Part shown: piece after piece, positions 17,076 to 26,462 of the stretch
How positions within the stretch are numbered: the stretch's first letter is position 1
Layout: each line of letters starts with the position of its first letter
Origin: Candidatus Jordarchaeales archaeon
Lineage (GTDB): Archaea > Asgardarchaeota > Jordiarchaeia > Jordiarchaeales > Freyrarchaeaceae
Assembly (NCBI GenBank): GCA_038889235.1
Contig: JAWAHN010000003.1
Coordinates: 115,703-179,702, forward strand
Length of the DNA: 64,000 bases
Direction: 5' to 3'
Made by a program: the position numbers and the translations under genes
Notes under the pieces: model-generated
Databases searched by the model: none
What the model saw: only the letters and a program-made list of their open reading frames with translations
Told to the model about the DNA's origin: nothing

Positions 17076-17598
17076 TTATACCGACCCCTTTAATTGTGGG
17101 CTCAGCGCCCTTAATGACGGCGGTTATCCCAGTCCTCGCAATCTCAATGATGTTTACTTTTCCTATCTCTCTTATGAAGCTGTCTATTTTTTCGGGTGTC
17201 TCGACGAGCTCGACTGTGACAGTTCTTGGTGTTATGTCTAGTATGTGTCCTCTGTAGCGGCTGATCTTGTCGATTATCTCTGTTTGAAGCCCGTTGTTTG
17301 GCAACGCCACTTTTATGAGGGCGAGCTCCCTCACCACCATGTCGTCCGGTTTAAGGGCAACTATGCTTATCACTTCCACGAGCTTGTCCAGCTGGTAGAT
17401 CACCTGTCTCAGCTCCTGCTCGTTACCGTAAATGGTGAAGGTCATCCGCGATATACCTTCATACTCAGTTGACCCAACGGTTATAGTCGCTATGTTGAAG
17501 TTCCTTCTCCTTATCAGGCTAGTGACCTTGAAGAGCACGCCTGGCTTGTCCTCGACCAGTGTAACTATCACGTGCATCCTATCTTTCTCGCTACTCAT
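17068..17598 (-). CDS. ilvN: Acetolactate synthase small (regulatory) subunit
   Basis: The 176-residue protein has an N-terminal ACT domain (about 7-82: [23 protein letters not shown], read as two parts) that binds valine for feedback control, and a C-terminal domain (about 85-165) that activates the large subunit. The length matches archaeal IlvH/IlvN. It overlaps ilvB and ilvC by 8 bases each, so the three are translated together. Confidence 0.95.
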   Translation of the reverse strand: MSSEKDRMHVIVTLVEDKPGVLFKVTSLIRRRNFNIATITVGSTEYEGISRMTFTIYGNEQELRQVIYQLDKLVEVISIVALKPDDMVVRELALIKVALPNNGLQTEIIDKISRYRGHILDITPRTVTVELVETPEKIDSFIREIGKVNIIEIARTGITAVIKGAEPTIKGVGING

Positions 17599-19273
17599 GG
17601 AGGATCACCTCTTTCAAGCTCTTCCCCGGAGGCACGAACGGGAACACTTTCTCGTCAGGTGAAATCTTCACGTCAATTATGGATGTGACGTCGCTCGCCA
17701 GGCTTTCTTTCACAGCTTTCTCGAAGTCGTCGTACGACTGCACCGTGAAACCTTGGGCTCCATGTATTTCGGCGAACTTAGCGAAGTCGGGGTTTCCTCT
17801 CAGGTTGGTTGCCATGTACCTCTTACCGTAGAAGAGGGATTGCCACTGTCTAACCATACCGAGCCATCCGTTGTTGAGTATTATCGTTATAACGGGCAGG
17901 TCCTCGGCCATCGACGTTACAAGCTCCTGGCTTGTCATCATGAAGCCCCCATCGCCGTCTATGTCTACGACCACTTTGTCTGGGGCTGCCGCCCTAGCGC
18001 CGACAGCCGCTGGGAGCCCGAAGCCCATGGCGCCTAAGCCACCTGAAGTTATAAATGTTCGGGGGTGGTAGACGTCGAAGAAGAGCGCCGCCCACATCTG
18101 GTTTTGACCTACACCCGTCGTAATTATGGCGTCCTCGGGGAGCATTTTTCTCAGCATTTTCATCAGCATTCCAGGCTTGAGGTCGCCTTCCAGGTCGTAA
18201 ACTGACTTGGCCTCCTCTTTCACCTCTTCGACTCTTTTAACCCACTCGGTTCTACCATTCTTCGCAATCTTCTTCTTGGCTTCCTCCAGTATCCTTCTGA
18301 GGCCTATCTTGGCGTCGCATATAACTGGTATATGGGCTGGCACGTTCTTCGATATCTCTGACGGGTCTATGTCGACGTGTATTACTACAGCGTTCTTAGC
18401 GAACTCGTCGAAGCGGCCGGTAGACCTATCGGAGAACCTAGTCCCAACGGCCAGTATCACGTCTGCCTCCGTGACTATCTTGTTCGCCTCATACCTCCCG
18501 TGCATTCCTATCATTCCGAGGCAGAGGGGGTGGTTTTCAGGCATAGCCCCCTTACCCATGAGCGTGGTGACAACGGGGATCATTAGCTGCTCTGAGAGGG
18601 CGCACAGCTCCTGGCTGGCGTTCGAACGTATAACTCCCCCGCCGGCAATTATGACGGGTTTTTCAGCATTCATGAGGGCCTCGACGGCGCGCCTCACTTG
18701 AAGCATGTCAGGCTCCACCTTCACGTTGTATCCCAGCAGCTCCACCTTTTCCGGAAACTCCATTTCACACTCCTCTGTCTGGACGTCCCTTGGGAGGTCT
18801 ATAAGCACAGGCCCCGGCCTCCCCGTCGACGCTATGTGGAACGCTGCTTTAACAGCCTTAGGGACTTCTCTAGCGCGCCTGGGCTGGAATGTTTCCTTGG
18901 TTATCGGGGTCACTATTCCAACTATGTCAGCTTCCTGAAAGGCGTCTCTCCCTATCATATAAGTTGGAACCTGCCCTGTTATGGTGAGCATGGGCGAGCT
19001 GTCCATGTACGCGACAGCGATACCCGTAACGGTGTTTGTTGCCCCAGGGCCTGAGGTAACCATGCAGACTCCAACTCTACCGCTGACCCTTGCGTAGGCG
19101 TCAGCCATGTGGGCTGCTCCCTGCTCGTGTCTCGCTAGGATGTGCCTTATGGCGCCATCGTTATACAGGACGTCGTACACGGGGAGTATTGCGCCCCCCG
19201 GGAGCCCGAACACTATCTTAACATTTTCTTTCTTGAGTGCTTCTACGAGGGCCTTCGCTCCGCTCATCTTCAT
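17591..19273 (-). CDS. ilvB: Acetolactate synthase large (catalytic) subunit
   Basis: The thiamine-diphosphate enzyme joins pyruvate with pyruvate or 2-oxobutyrate. The catalytic Glu is in ILARHEQGAAHMADAYAR. The ThDP/metal motif is IDGDGGFMM ending at NN (ILNNGWLG). I chose ATG at 19271-19273 (560 aa), which has GGAGGG upstream and lies just after the cimA stop; an open frame upstream to 19405 lies inside cimA. It is the second gene of the ilv operon and supplies both valine and, with CimA, isoleucine precursors. Confidence 0.95.
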   Translation of the reverse strand: MKMSGAKALVEALKKENVKIVFGLPGGAILPVYDVLYNDGAIRHILARHEQGAAHMADAYARVSGRVGVCMVTSGPGATNTVTGIAVAYMDSSPMLTITGQVPTYMIGRDAFQEADIVGIVTPITKETFQPRRAREVPKAVKAAFHIASTGRPGPVLIDLPRDVQTEECEMEFPEKVELLGYNVKVEPDMLQVRRAVEALMNAEKPVIIAGGGVIRSNASQELCALSEQLMIPVVTTLMGKGAMPENHPLCLGMIGMHGRYEANKIVTEADVILAVGTRFSDRSTGRFDEFAKNAVVIHVDIDPSEISKNVPAHIPVICDAKIGLRRILEEAKKKIAKNGRTEWVKRVEEVKEEAKSVYDLEGDLKPGMLMKMLRKMLPEDAIITTGVGQNQMWAALFFDVYHPRTFITSGGLGAMGFGLPAAVGARAAAPDKVVVDIDGDGGFMMTSQELVTSMAEDLPVITIILNNGWLGMVRQWQSLFYGKRYMATNLRGNPDFAKFAEIHGAQGFTVQSYDDFEKAVKESLASDVTSIIDVKISPDEKVFPFVPPGKSLKEVILHE

Positions 19274-19290
19274 CTTTCTCAACCCTCCAC

Positions 19291-20895
19291 TTACGCGGCT
19301 CGTTTCAGGCTGGCTCTCCTCTTGTGAATGTAGTAGTAGTAACCGTCGAGGAGCGCCTCCTTCGTGGCTTTCAAAATGTTGGGCGATACTCCAACTGTAG
19401 CCCAAGTTTCCTGGCCGTCGGTGAACTCTATGTAGACGCGTACGGTCGCCCCGGTCCCTGTCTTGTCCTCCACTCTGGGTTTCACGTCGACGGTAGTGAC
19501 TTTGTAGTTTATAAGGCGAACTTTCTCGATCTCCGGGTATGTTTCCACGAGCGCTTTCCTGATAGCCATGTCCTGCGCGTGGACCGGGCCCTCACCTTCA
19601 GATATCTCGTGGAAGACTTTGTCGCCGACTTTGACTCTGACTGTGCTCTCGGAAATGACTTCGCCGTCCTTGCCTTCAACTAGCGTTCGCCAGGATAGGA
19701 GCTTGAACAAGTTCACCTTTAATCCGACTTCCTCTAGCAGCATCATGTAAAACGTCCCATTCGCGTTCTCAAGCTGGTAGCCCATGCTCTCAAGCTGTTT
19801 AACGCGGCTAAGGAGGCGGGCGGCTTCCTCAGAGTCTCTTTCGATCTCAAACCCGAGCTCTCTGGCCTTAGCAACTACGGCGGCCCTGCCAGCGACCTCC
19901 GAGAGCGCTATGATCCTCATATTCCCCACGGATGCCGGGTCGACGTGCTCGTAGCTCCTCTCAACTTTCAGCACAGCGTCTATGTGCACGCCACCCTTGT
20001 GCGCGAAAGCATACTTGCCAACGTACGGCTGGTACGGGTTCGGCTTAATGTTCGTCAGCTCGTACACGTAGCTCGAAACTTCGCTTATCTTCTTAAGCGG
20101 ACCCGAGATGGCCTTTATGCCCATTTTCAACTCCAGTGTCGGTATGATCTGGCAGAGGTCGGCGTTCCCACACCGCTCCCCTATACCGTTGAACGTCCCC
20201 TGAACCTGAAAGACGCCCTCCTTGACTGCAAGGAGACTGTTGGCTACAGCTACCCCGGTATCGTTATGACAGTGTACGCCGAGAGGCACAGTAAACCGCT
20301 TAGCGACCTCGCGTGTTATCTCGATGAACTCCCAGGGAAGCGTGCCGCCGTTCGTGTCACAGAGCACCACGCGGGACGCGCCGGCGCTAACAGCTGTTTC
20401 CACCACTTTCAACGCGTACTCCCTGTTGGCTTTAAAGCCATCGTAGAAGTGTTCTGCGTCGAAGATAACCTTCAACCCGTGCTCCCTAAGGTATTCTATG
20501 GAGTCTGCGACCATCTCTATGTTCTCCTCAAGCGAGGCGCTCAACACGTGTGTGACGTGCAGGTCCCAAGACTTCCCGAAAATAGTGGCCCACTCCACAT
20601 CTGACTCCACTATGGACTGGAGGCTCTCATCCCTGTGCGCTGGGACACCCTTCCTTCTAGTGCTGCCGAAAGCCACAATCTTAGAACAAGAGAGGGATAT
20701 GTCTTTTACGGCTTTAAAATACTCCTTGTCTTTTGGATTAGAACTAGGCCACCCCCCTTCTATGAAGGGGATTCCGAGTTCATCGAGTTTTGCTGTTATT
20801 CGCAGCTTATCCTGGAGCGAGAAGGTGACCTCGCAGGCCTGTGCTCCTTCACGGAGCGTAGCGTCGTAGATCTCGACCCTCCTGAATTTGGCAAT
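19291..20895 (-). CDS. cimA: Citramalate synthase, with a non-canonical start codon
   Basis: The protein condenses pyruvate and acetyl-CoA to citramalate, the first step of threonine-independent isoleucine synthesis. It has the DATLREGAQ active-site motif, the metal motif HCHNDTG, the GTFNGIGERCGNADL motif and a C-terminal LeuA-type regulatory domain (about 400-525). Conserved coding sequence runs in frame up to a TGA at 20899-20901, yet no ATG, GTG or TTG lies between that stop and DATLREG. I give ATT at 20893-20895 as the boundary (about 534 aa); ATC at 20869-20871, 5 bases after AGGAGGG, is the other candidate. A GTG at about 20676 would remove the active-site motif. First gene of the ilv operon. 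Confidence 0.9.
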   Translation of the reverse strand: MAKFRRVEIYDATLREGAQACEVTFSLQDKLRITAKLDELGIPFIEGGWPSSNPKDKEYFKAVKDISLSCSKIVAFGSTRRKGVPAHRDESLQSIVESDVEWATIFGKSWDLHVTHVLSASLEENIEMVADSIEYLREHGLKVIFDAEHFYDGFKANREYALKVVETAVSAGASRVVLCDTNGGTLPWEFIEITREVAKRFTVPLGVHCHNDTGVAVANSLLAVKEGVFQVQGTFNGIGERCGNADLCQIIPTLELKMGIKAISGPLKKISEVSSYVYELTNIKPNPYQPYVGKYAFAHKGGVHIDAVLKVERSYEHVDPASVGNMRIIALSEVAGRAAVVAKARELGFEIERDSEEAARLLSRVKQLESMGYQLENANGTFYMMLLEEVGLKVNLFKLLSWRTLVEGKDGEVISESTVRVKVGDKVFHEISEGEGPVHAQDMAIRKALVETYPEIEKVRLINYKVTTVDVKPRVEDKTGTGATVRVYIEFTDGQETWATVGVSPNILKATKEALLDGYYYYIHKRRASLKRAA

Positions 20896-20945
20896 CCCTC
20901 ACTTCCGACACCCTTTAAACCATTGTCAAGACTAGAATAGCGGAT

Positions 20946-20954
20946 TATTTATAA
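20946..20954 (-). promoter_or_regulatory. TATA box of the cimA-ilv operon
   Basis: On the minus strand the sequence reads TTATAAATA, about 50 bases upstream of the proposed cimA start. A transcript starting 25 bases downstream (near 20924) would have a leader of about 30-55 bases. A minimal ATG-GTT-TAA frame lies at about 20919-20927 and may or may not be in the leader. Confidence 0.5.
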
Positions 20955-21099
20955 GTCTTTCGTACCCTCTCCTGAGACTAAGTGTGCTTCCACGGTAAAG
21001 GGGGTCCGGACTGACGGCAACATGCAACGCTTGGCCTGCTTTATGTGGCAAGGGAAAACTTAAAGGAGTGGTGAAGCCGAGTTATAAGGGGTTTTAGCT

Positions 21100-22566
21100 T
21101 TGGCGGAAAGGAGTGGTGCTGTGAAGGCTGCCCTTAGCTCGGTCACAGCGGCATTATTCCTCGTCTCGTTGAAGCTCGCCATAGGGTGGATTTCAGGCAG
21201 CCTAGGCGTGCTTTCTGAAGCCATCCACTCCGGGCTGGATTTGGCTGCAGCAGCTATCACTTTTCTCGCAGTCAGAGCTGCAAGTAAGCCTGCCGATGTT
21301 GACCACCACTATGGGCACGGCAAGATCGAGAACCTCTCCGCGCTGGTTGAGATAGGTCTCCTCTTTGTGGCTTGCAGTTGGATAATCTACGAGGCGGTTG
21401 ACAGGATTCTTTCAGACGAGTTTGTGATCGAGGTAAGCTTGTGGACCTTTCTCGTTATGGCGGTCTCCATCGTTGTCGACTTTTCACGCTCCCGCGTTCT
21501 GTACAGGGCTGCCATGAAATACGGTAGCCAAGCCCTTGAAGCCGACGCGCTCCACTTCAGCACGGACATGCTGAGCTCATCTGTAGTTATCGCGGGCTTA
21601 GCGCTCGTCTGGCTCTATGAGAGGGGGCTAGGCATACCTCTAAAATACCTCGACTACACGGCCTTTTACCCGTTGGTGAAGATGGTTAGTTCTAGCCCGC
21701 TGCGCCACGCCGACTCCGTCGCCGCGCTTCTCGTATCCCTCATGGTGCTTCTCACAGCCTTTAGGCTTGGAAAAAGGGCGGTGGACGCTCTTCTAGATAG
21801 AGCGCCCACAAGGGTTCGTGAGCTTGTGGAAGAAGCTGTGCTAAGCGTGGATGCTGTTAAGGAGTGCAGGAGGGTTAGGGTGAGAGCTGTTGGGCCAACA
21901 CACTTCGTCGACGTTGTCCTAGCAGTCGACCCGTCATGCCCCCTAGCGAAAACACACGAGGTAGCTTCAAGAGTTGAAAGCAGGATTCTGAGCGTGCTGC
22001 CGGGGGCAGACGTCATGGTTCACGTTGAGCCGGCTGAAATTGACGGGGACATTGCTGAGAGAGTCAAAAAGATTGCTTTCTCAAGTGGGTTTGAAGTCCA
22101 CGACGTTCACGTCCACGAGGTGGGCGAGGCGCTCAGCGTGGACCTACACTTAGAGGTCCCTTCATGGATGAACCTCGAGAAGGCGCACGAAGTGGCGGAC
22201 AGGCTGGAGAAAGAGATACAGGCGCGCGTCGAGGAAGTTAGAGAGGTGAACGTCCACATAGAGCCATCCGAGGAGAGAGCGACCAGCTCCACGGACGTCA
22301 AGGGTGATGTGGAACTCGAAGTTAGGGAGGTCGTGGAGCGAATGGTTGGGGAGGGAAGCTGCTGTAAAGTGTCTGTAAGGGAGACCGATGGAAAACTCAA
22401 CATATACGTCGACTGCACGCTTAACGGCTCCACTCCTATAGGGGAGGCGCACAGGCTGGCTGTAGAAGTTGAAAACGAACTTAGGAAAAAGATCCCGAAT
22501 GTTGAGGAAGTTAACGTGCACATGGAGCCCCGGAAGCCACCTGGAGGAGAACGAAGGGATAAGTGA
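21100..22566 (+). CDS. Cation diffusion facilitator (CDF) metal exporter with three tandem cytosolic domains
   Basis: The 488-residue protein has the CDF transmembrane domain (about residues 10-230) with the metal-site pairs HSGLD and HFSTD, and the DHHYGHGKIENLSALVE segment. CDF proteins export Zn, Mn, Fe or other divalent ions in exchange for protons. Between helices 5 and 6 there is an insertion of about 40 residues (YERGLGIPLKYLDYTAFYP). The C-terminus has three ferredoxin-like repeats of about 80 residues, each ending in VxVHxEP; the usual number is one. Start is TTG behind AAGGGG. It is a single gene, divergent from the ilv operon. Confidence 0.9.
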   Translation: MAERSGAVKAALSSVTAALFLVSLKLAIGWISGSLGVLSEAIHSGLDLAAAAITFLAVRAASKPADVDHHYGHGKIENLSALVEIGLLFVACSWIIYEAVDRILSDEFVIEVSLWTFLVMAVSIVVDFSRSRVLYRAAMKYGSQALEADALHFSTDMLSSSVVIAGLALVWLYERGLGIPLKYLDYTAFYPLVKMVSSSPLRHADSVAALLVSLMVLLTAFRLGKRAVDALLDRAPTRVRELVEEAVLSVDAVKECRRVRVRAVGPTHFVDVVLAVDPSCPLAKTHEVASRVESRILSVLPGADVMVHVEPAEIDGDIAERVKKIAFSSGFEVHDVHVHEVGEALSVDLHLEVPSWMNLEKAHEVADRLEKEIQARVEEVREVNVHIEPSEERATSSTDVKGDVELEVREVVERMVGEGSCCKVSVRETDGKLNIYVDCTLNGSTPIGEAHRLAVEVENELRKKIPNVEEVNVHMEPRKPPGGERRDK

Positions 22567-22611
22567 AGTATGTGCGGGATCGTAACGCTTTATTCTGAGG
22601 GCGCAGGTAGG

Positions 22612-23625
22612 CTAGTCCTCTATGTGGTCGTAGAACTCGACTGGTTTTAGCTCCGGGAACTCCCCGCTGCTCACCAAGTGTCTTCTTATGTCCAGGCATA
22701 GGTGGCATTTTGACACGTACCCTTCCTCAAGCTCTTTGTACCCATGTTTCCTTCCAAGCTCATAGAGCTCCCTCAGGTCTGAGAGCAGCGCCTTCACCAC
22801 CTGACACTTTTTCAGGCTTAGAGGGCTGCATACCTCGCTCATGTTTCGCGCGTCCCCGAAGGATATCCCGGCGCAGTACCCTGGGATATAGTTGCAGTAG
22901 TTGTCTACGTGAATATGCCAATCCCTTAAAATTTCGCGTCTACACGAGGAGCCGAAGAAGTGTTTCGCAGGGTACTTAACGTAAAGGTCGCCCAGCTTGT
23001 ACGGCGCCCTTCCTGCCGGTATCAGCTCGGCGTAGCGTAGGACGCCGCCTGCCTCCTCGAGGAAGCGCTGGAAGCTCATCGTCCCCCTCAAACCCATAGA
23101 CTTGAAGAGCTCGAAGAACAAGGCCTGGTAGACAATCACGTTTCTACCGAAAACTTCAACCCCAACTCTGACAGCCCTCTCTATTCTCTCGAATGGTACC
23201 GACTCCACTATGAACGGATTGACGCTCACCAGTATCCCCTTCAACCCAGCCCCCTTAAGCTCCTCCATCTTACCCCTCACATCATCGTAGCTCCTGCACC
23301 AAAAACAGTTCGTCTCAACAAAGGTTGAGGGAAGCCCAAGCCTCGACGATGCCTCGACGAGCTCTAAGAGGAGGTCGAACTTGAGAAATGGCTCACCGCC
23401 CGTGAAGTGGAAGCCGTAGTTTATTCCAACTAATTCAGTGTCGGGGTACCTTCCCCTAACTCCCTCAGCAAGCTGGGATAAAACCTTCAAAGCGTCCTCC
23501 TCGGAAATCCAGTCCCCCTTCCAGCGCGGGGAGCAAGCGTACATGCAGTGCCTGCATCTAAGGTTACACTTGTAAGAAAGGAATATGCCACCGGAGAAAG
23601 GCTTGGGGACGCAGGGCTCACTCAC
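22612..23625 (-). CDS. Radical SAM protein of unknown function
   Basis: The radical SAM motif is YKCNLRCRHCMYAC near the N-terminus, followed by FHFTGGEPFL (SAM-binding GGEP). Further Cys occur in the C-terminal half (GSSCRRE, DNYCNYIPGYC, SKCHLCLD), which resembles SPASM-like auxiliary cluster regions. I chose GTG at 23623-23625 with GAGGAGG upstream; it overlaps the preceding radical SAM gene by 8 bases. An upstream ATG at 23655 is less likely. The pair is probably translationally coupled. A substrate cannot be inferred; no precursor peptide gene was found next to it. Confidence 0.8.
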   Translation of the reverse strand: MSEPCVPKPFSGGIFLSYKCNLRCRHCMYACSPRWKGDWISEEDALKVLSQLAEGVRGRYPDTELVGINYGFHFTGGEPFLKFDLLLELVEASSRLGLPSTFVETNCFWCRSYDDVRGKMEELKGAGLKGILVSVNPFIVESVPFERIERAVRVGVEVFGRNVIVYQALFFELFKSMGLRGTMSFQRFLEEAGGVLRYAELIPAGRAPYKLGDLYVKYPAKHFFGSSCRREILRDWHIHVDNYCNYIPGYCAGISFGDARNMSEVCSPLSLKKCQVVKALLSDLRELYELGRKHGYKELEEGYVSKCHLCLDIRRHLVSSGEFPELKPVEFYDHIED

Positions 23626-24463
23626 CGCCAAGAGCCTCCTCAAGCCTTCTTGCAAAGTCTTCGTCGACGTATGCTTTAAGCCTCATCAGCGTGGTCTCGT
23701 ACATGTCTATCACCTCCTCCTCCAGTGTCTGAGAGTAGTTCGCGGAAGGGTCTATTTCGTCGAGCAAAAAGATTAAGAGGTTCCTCTCCTCCGGCGGCAT
23801 TACCCTTGGATCCGTCATCGCCGCTGCCCTAGCGTAGACCCCTTCATCGAGGAGGTATCTTAAAGCTTTGAAGGGAAGCTCGTAGTACTTGCCGATCGCT
23901 CCCGTCCTGTACGTGAAGCCCTCAGGAGTTGCCGCCTTGAACGAGACCCTAACGTAGAGCATTTCTGAGAACTCGGCAATCCGCTTAACGTAGCCCCTAT
24001 CAGCTCCAAGCAGTATACCATTAGTTTCGAGGTAGAAGGGGTAACCCGACCTTTTAACGTGCTCAAGTAGGCTGAGTAGGTGCTCCTTGCCGAGTGTTGG
24101 CTCGCATCCTGAAAGCCTCAGCTTGTTAACCTTCAAGTTCCTGAATCGCTCCCATCCAGGTGAAGTTATACCCGCCCTAGCCGCCTCGACAAGTCTCCTC
24201 GCAGCCTCACCGGGTGAGTAGAATTCCCCAAAGCGCTCAGGGAAATCCCTCGACCAGTTACTCCAACAGTAAATGCACCTAAGACAGCAGCCGACAGCAT
24301 ACCCTGTAGCTATCCCCCTGTAAACCGGGGCGGAATAGAAGTCAACATACTTCCTCTCAACACCCTCCTCACCCTCCCTGGTAACTATGCCCTCAGTCTC
24401 CTTTGCCAGCTCCAATGGATCAAAGGGCCTAAAGCCAGGCTTCAAAAAACGCTGGTAGCCCAA
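23618..24463 (-). CDS. Radical SAM protein of unknown function, partner of the downstream gene
   Basis: The motif is GCCLRCIYCW (CxxxCxxC) at about residue 60, with the SAM-binding LSGCEPTLG downstream. It looks like the AmmeMemoRadiSam or PFL-activase-like archaeal radical SAM proteins that begin with a variable N-terminus. I give TTG at 24461-24463 behind GGGAGTGG; ATG at 24476-24478 is also possible. The C-terminus is a helical tail (TTLMRLKAYVDEDFARRLEEA). It overlaps the next radical SAM gene, so both probably act on one pathway. Confidence 0.75.
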   Translation of the reverse strand: MGYQRFLKPGFRPFDPLELAKETEGIVTREGEEGVERKYVDFYSAPVYRGIATGYAVGCCLRCIYCWSNWSRDFPERFGEFYSPGEAARRLVEAARAGITSPGWERFRNLKVNKLRLSGCEPTLGKEHLLSLLEHVKRSGYPFYLETNGILLGADRGYVKRIAEFSEMLYVRVSFKAATPEGFTYRTGAIGKYYELPFKALRYLLDEGVYARAAAMTDPRVMPPEERNLLIFLLDEIDPSANYSQTLEEEVIDMYETTLMRLKAYVDEDFARRLEEALGGE

Positions 24464-24632
24464 ACCAACCACTCCCATGAAAAACAGAGAAAACCCGGAG
24501 TAAATCCGAGTATAACTCGGCACCGCCTAACTATAAATTTAACCGGAAAAGAGGGTCGAAAAAGAGGATAAATGAGGGGGGCCTTTATGGCGAAAAAGGG
24601 GGCGCACTCACGGTCTACGTGCCCTTGAAGCT

Positions 24633-25646
24633 TTAAACTACATATTTATTAAGCCCTTTTATTATGGACTCGGCTTCCTTCACTATTCTCTCTATGAGCT
24701 CTTTCACAGTCGGCAGGTCCTTTACGTTTCCACATGACTGGCCGCAGAGTACTGGACCATTATCTATGTCTCCCTTGTAGACTAACTCGTACTTCTTCAT
24801 GTCCTCAGCTATTTCCTGCGGCGTAAGCCGGGACTCCCTTGCAATCATTTCTTCTTTCGTGAGGAGTTGCGGGTGCTCCATAGCGTACTTGTTCCTAAGG
24901 AGCCTTATTGGGCCGAAGGCGCCCGTGACGACCACAGTGTCCCTATCCTGTGACCGCAGTATGAACTCCTTGTAGGCGGGGTGGAACTCGCACTCCTTGG
25001 TGGCTATGAAGCGCGTCCCCATTTGTACCCCTATAGCTCCCATTGCTAGTGCTGCTGCTAGACCCTTACCGTCGCTAAAGCCGCCGCACGCGACAACCGG
25101 CTTCTTGCAGTTGTTGACCACTTCTGGTATTAAGACCAGCGTTGTGACACCTTCGTAGCTCTGGTGCCCTCCTCCCTCATACCCTGTAGCAATTATCCCG
25201 TCGCACAGCTTGTCAACCTTCATGGCGTGGTACAGTGTTGGGGCCACGTGGAAGTGTAAAAGGTCTGGGTCCTTCTGCTTAAGGAATTTGGCCGGCGGCT
25301 CAGGGTTGCCTGCAGACGTGATCACTAGCTTTAACCTCTCTCTAAGCTCGGGGTCTTTAGAGCGCAGCTCAACTATCTTCTCAAGTATTGCAGGCGCGTC
25401 TATTTGAATTCTCGCAACTCTCACGTTGACACCGAACGGTCCATCGCAGTTCTCCTTTACCTCGAGTATGTTCTTCTCCATTTCCTTAACTGGGTCTACG
25501 CCGAACAGGTTTGTGTGGGAAATCACTCCTAGGGCTCCGGCGTTCGTCACCGCCGCTGCAAGCTTTGTCGTGTAGAACGGCCCCATGGGTGCCTGAATTA
25601 TGGGGTACTTTATGCCGAGCATTTCACATAGGGGAGTTTTTATCAA
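24633..25646 (-). CDS. Nitronate monooxygenase / FabK-like FMN protein
   Basis: The protein begins with the IKYPIIQAPMGPF segment and has ACGGFSDGKGLAAALAMGA plus GVQMGTRFIATKEC, as in the nitronate monooxygenase (2-nitropropane dioxygenase) family of FMN TIM barrels. Anaerobic relatives act as enoyl reductases or have unknown roles. I chose TTG at 25644-25646 (337 aa), which has GAGGAGGGA 5 bases ahead. An AsnC-like regulator lies just upstream on the same strand (about 115 bases). The true substrate is not evident; the catalytic His region of nitronate monooxygenases is kept as GYEGGGHQSYEG. Confidence 0.85.
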   Translation of the reverse strand: MIKTPLCEMLGIKYPIIQAPMGPFYTTKLAAAVTNAGALGVISHTNLFGVDPVKEMEKNILEVKENCDGPFGVNVRVARIQIDAPAILEKIVELRSKDPELRERLKLVITSAGNPEPPAKFLKQKDPDLLHFHVAPTLYHAMKVDKLCDGIIATGYEGGGHQSYEGVTTLVLIPEVVNNCKKPVVACGGFSDGKGLAAALAMGAIGVQMGTRFIATKECEFHPAYKEFILRSQDRDTVVVTGAFGPIRLLRNKYAMEHPQLLTKEEMIARESRLTPQEIAEDMKKYELVYKGDIDNGPVLCGQSCGNVKDLPTVKELIERIVKEAESIIKGLNKYVV

Positions 25647-25760
25647 AGACGCTCCCTCCTCGGCTAGCTCACCAACCTCAAGGAAAGTACTGCTTAAAAA
25701 GGTTTCCACTAGCTCCCAGCTGTCGCCGGGCGGGAAGCCGATAGGAGAGTCTGACCTTTG

Positions 25761-26462
25761 TTAGAATGCATGTTGGAGGTTGACGCTTCTCAACACGTTC
25801 TCCCTAAACTTGTTGGTACGTGCCACGCGTTCAAATCTGCCTGTTTCGCACTTCATGTTCTTCAATGTGGAAATCGTGTGCTCTCTGTAGTCTACGCACG
25901 CCTCCTTCCCTTCAATCCTAGTGTTGTCGTGGAGCCTGGCGCCTAAGTTTTCGTGCGTAAGGGCACGGAAAGAGAAATCCTTGTATATTGAATTGCCCCT
26001 CGTTAGGGAGACTATGAAAAACTGAAGGTTGTCTAGTTTGGGCTGTGAGGCGCGTCTGAGAAAGTCGATAAAGGAAGAAAAGTCGGCGAAGTTCCTATGC
26101 AGGGACACGATGATGTTAGTGGCCAACCCCTCGCCGGCAGAGCAGAAAAGAACATTTGGCAGGCTTGCAAGCCACTTCCTTCCCACAACAAGCTCGTCCT
26201 CGCTCGGATACTCCCTCCAACTCAAGAATATGAACGCGCATATTTCGTAGCCCATCTTGGCTAGGTTGGGAATAACAGTGTACTCTTTGATCAAGCCCTC
26301 CTCTTCCAGCTCTTTCCTCCTCCGGTAAACTGTTGCACGCGTGCAGCCGATAATTTTAGACAGCTCTTTGTCGCTCCTCCTAGAACACTTAATCAGTTCG
26401 AACAGGAGGCGACGTTTTACCTCTTCTTTCTTCTTCTTTCCAATGTTTTTTGCGTCACACAT
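25761..26462 (-). CDS. Winged-helix transcriptional regulator (Lrp/AsnC-like)
   Basis: The 233-residue protein has an N-terminal winged helix-turn-helix (about 18-65: LIKCSRRSDKELSKIIGCTRATVYRRRKELEE, in overlapping parts) and a central domain like the Lrp ligand-binding fold (GYEICAFIFLSW). It is longer than standard Lrp (about 150 aa) and the C-terminal third (about 165-233) is not recognised. It may regulate the downstream nitronate-monooxygenase-like gene or the divergent gene at 26790. Start ATG at 26460-26462; an in-frame stop lies close upstream. Confidence 0.75.
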   Translation of the reverse strand: MCDAKNIGKKKKEEVKRRLLFELIKCSRRSDKELSKIIGCTRATVYRRRKELEEEGLIKEYTVIPNLAKMGYEICAFIFLSWREYPSEDELVVGRKWLASLPNVLFCSAGEGLATNIIVSLHRNFADFSSFIDFLRRASQPKLDNLQFFIVSLTRGNSIYKDFSFRALTHENLGARLHDNTRIEGKEACVDYREHTISTLKNMKCETGRFERVARTNKFRENVLRSVNLQHAF

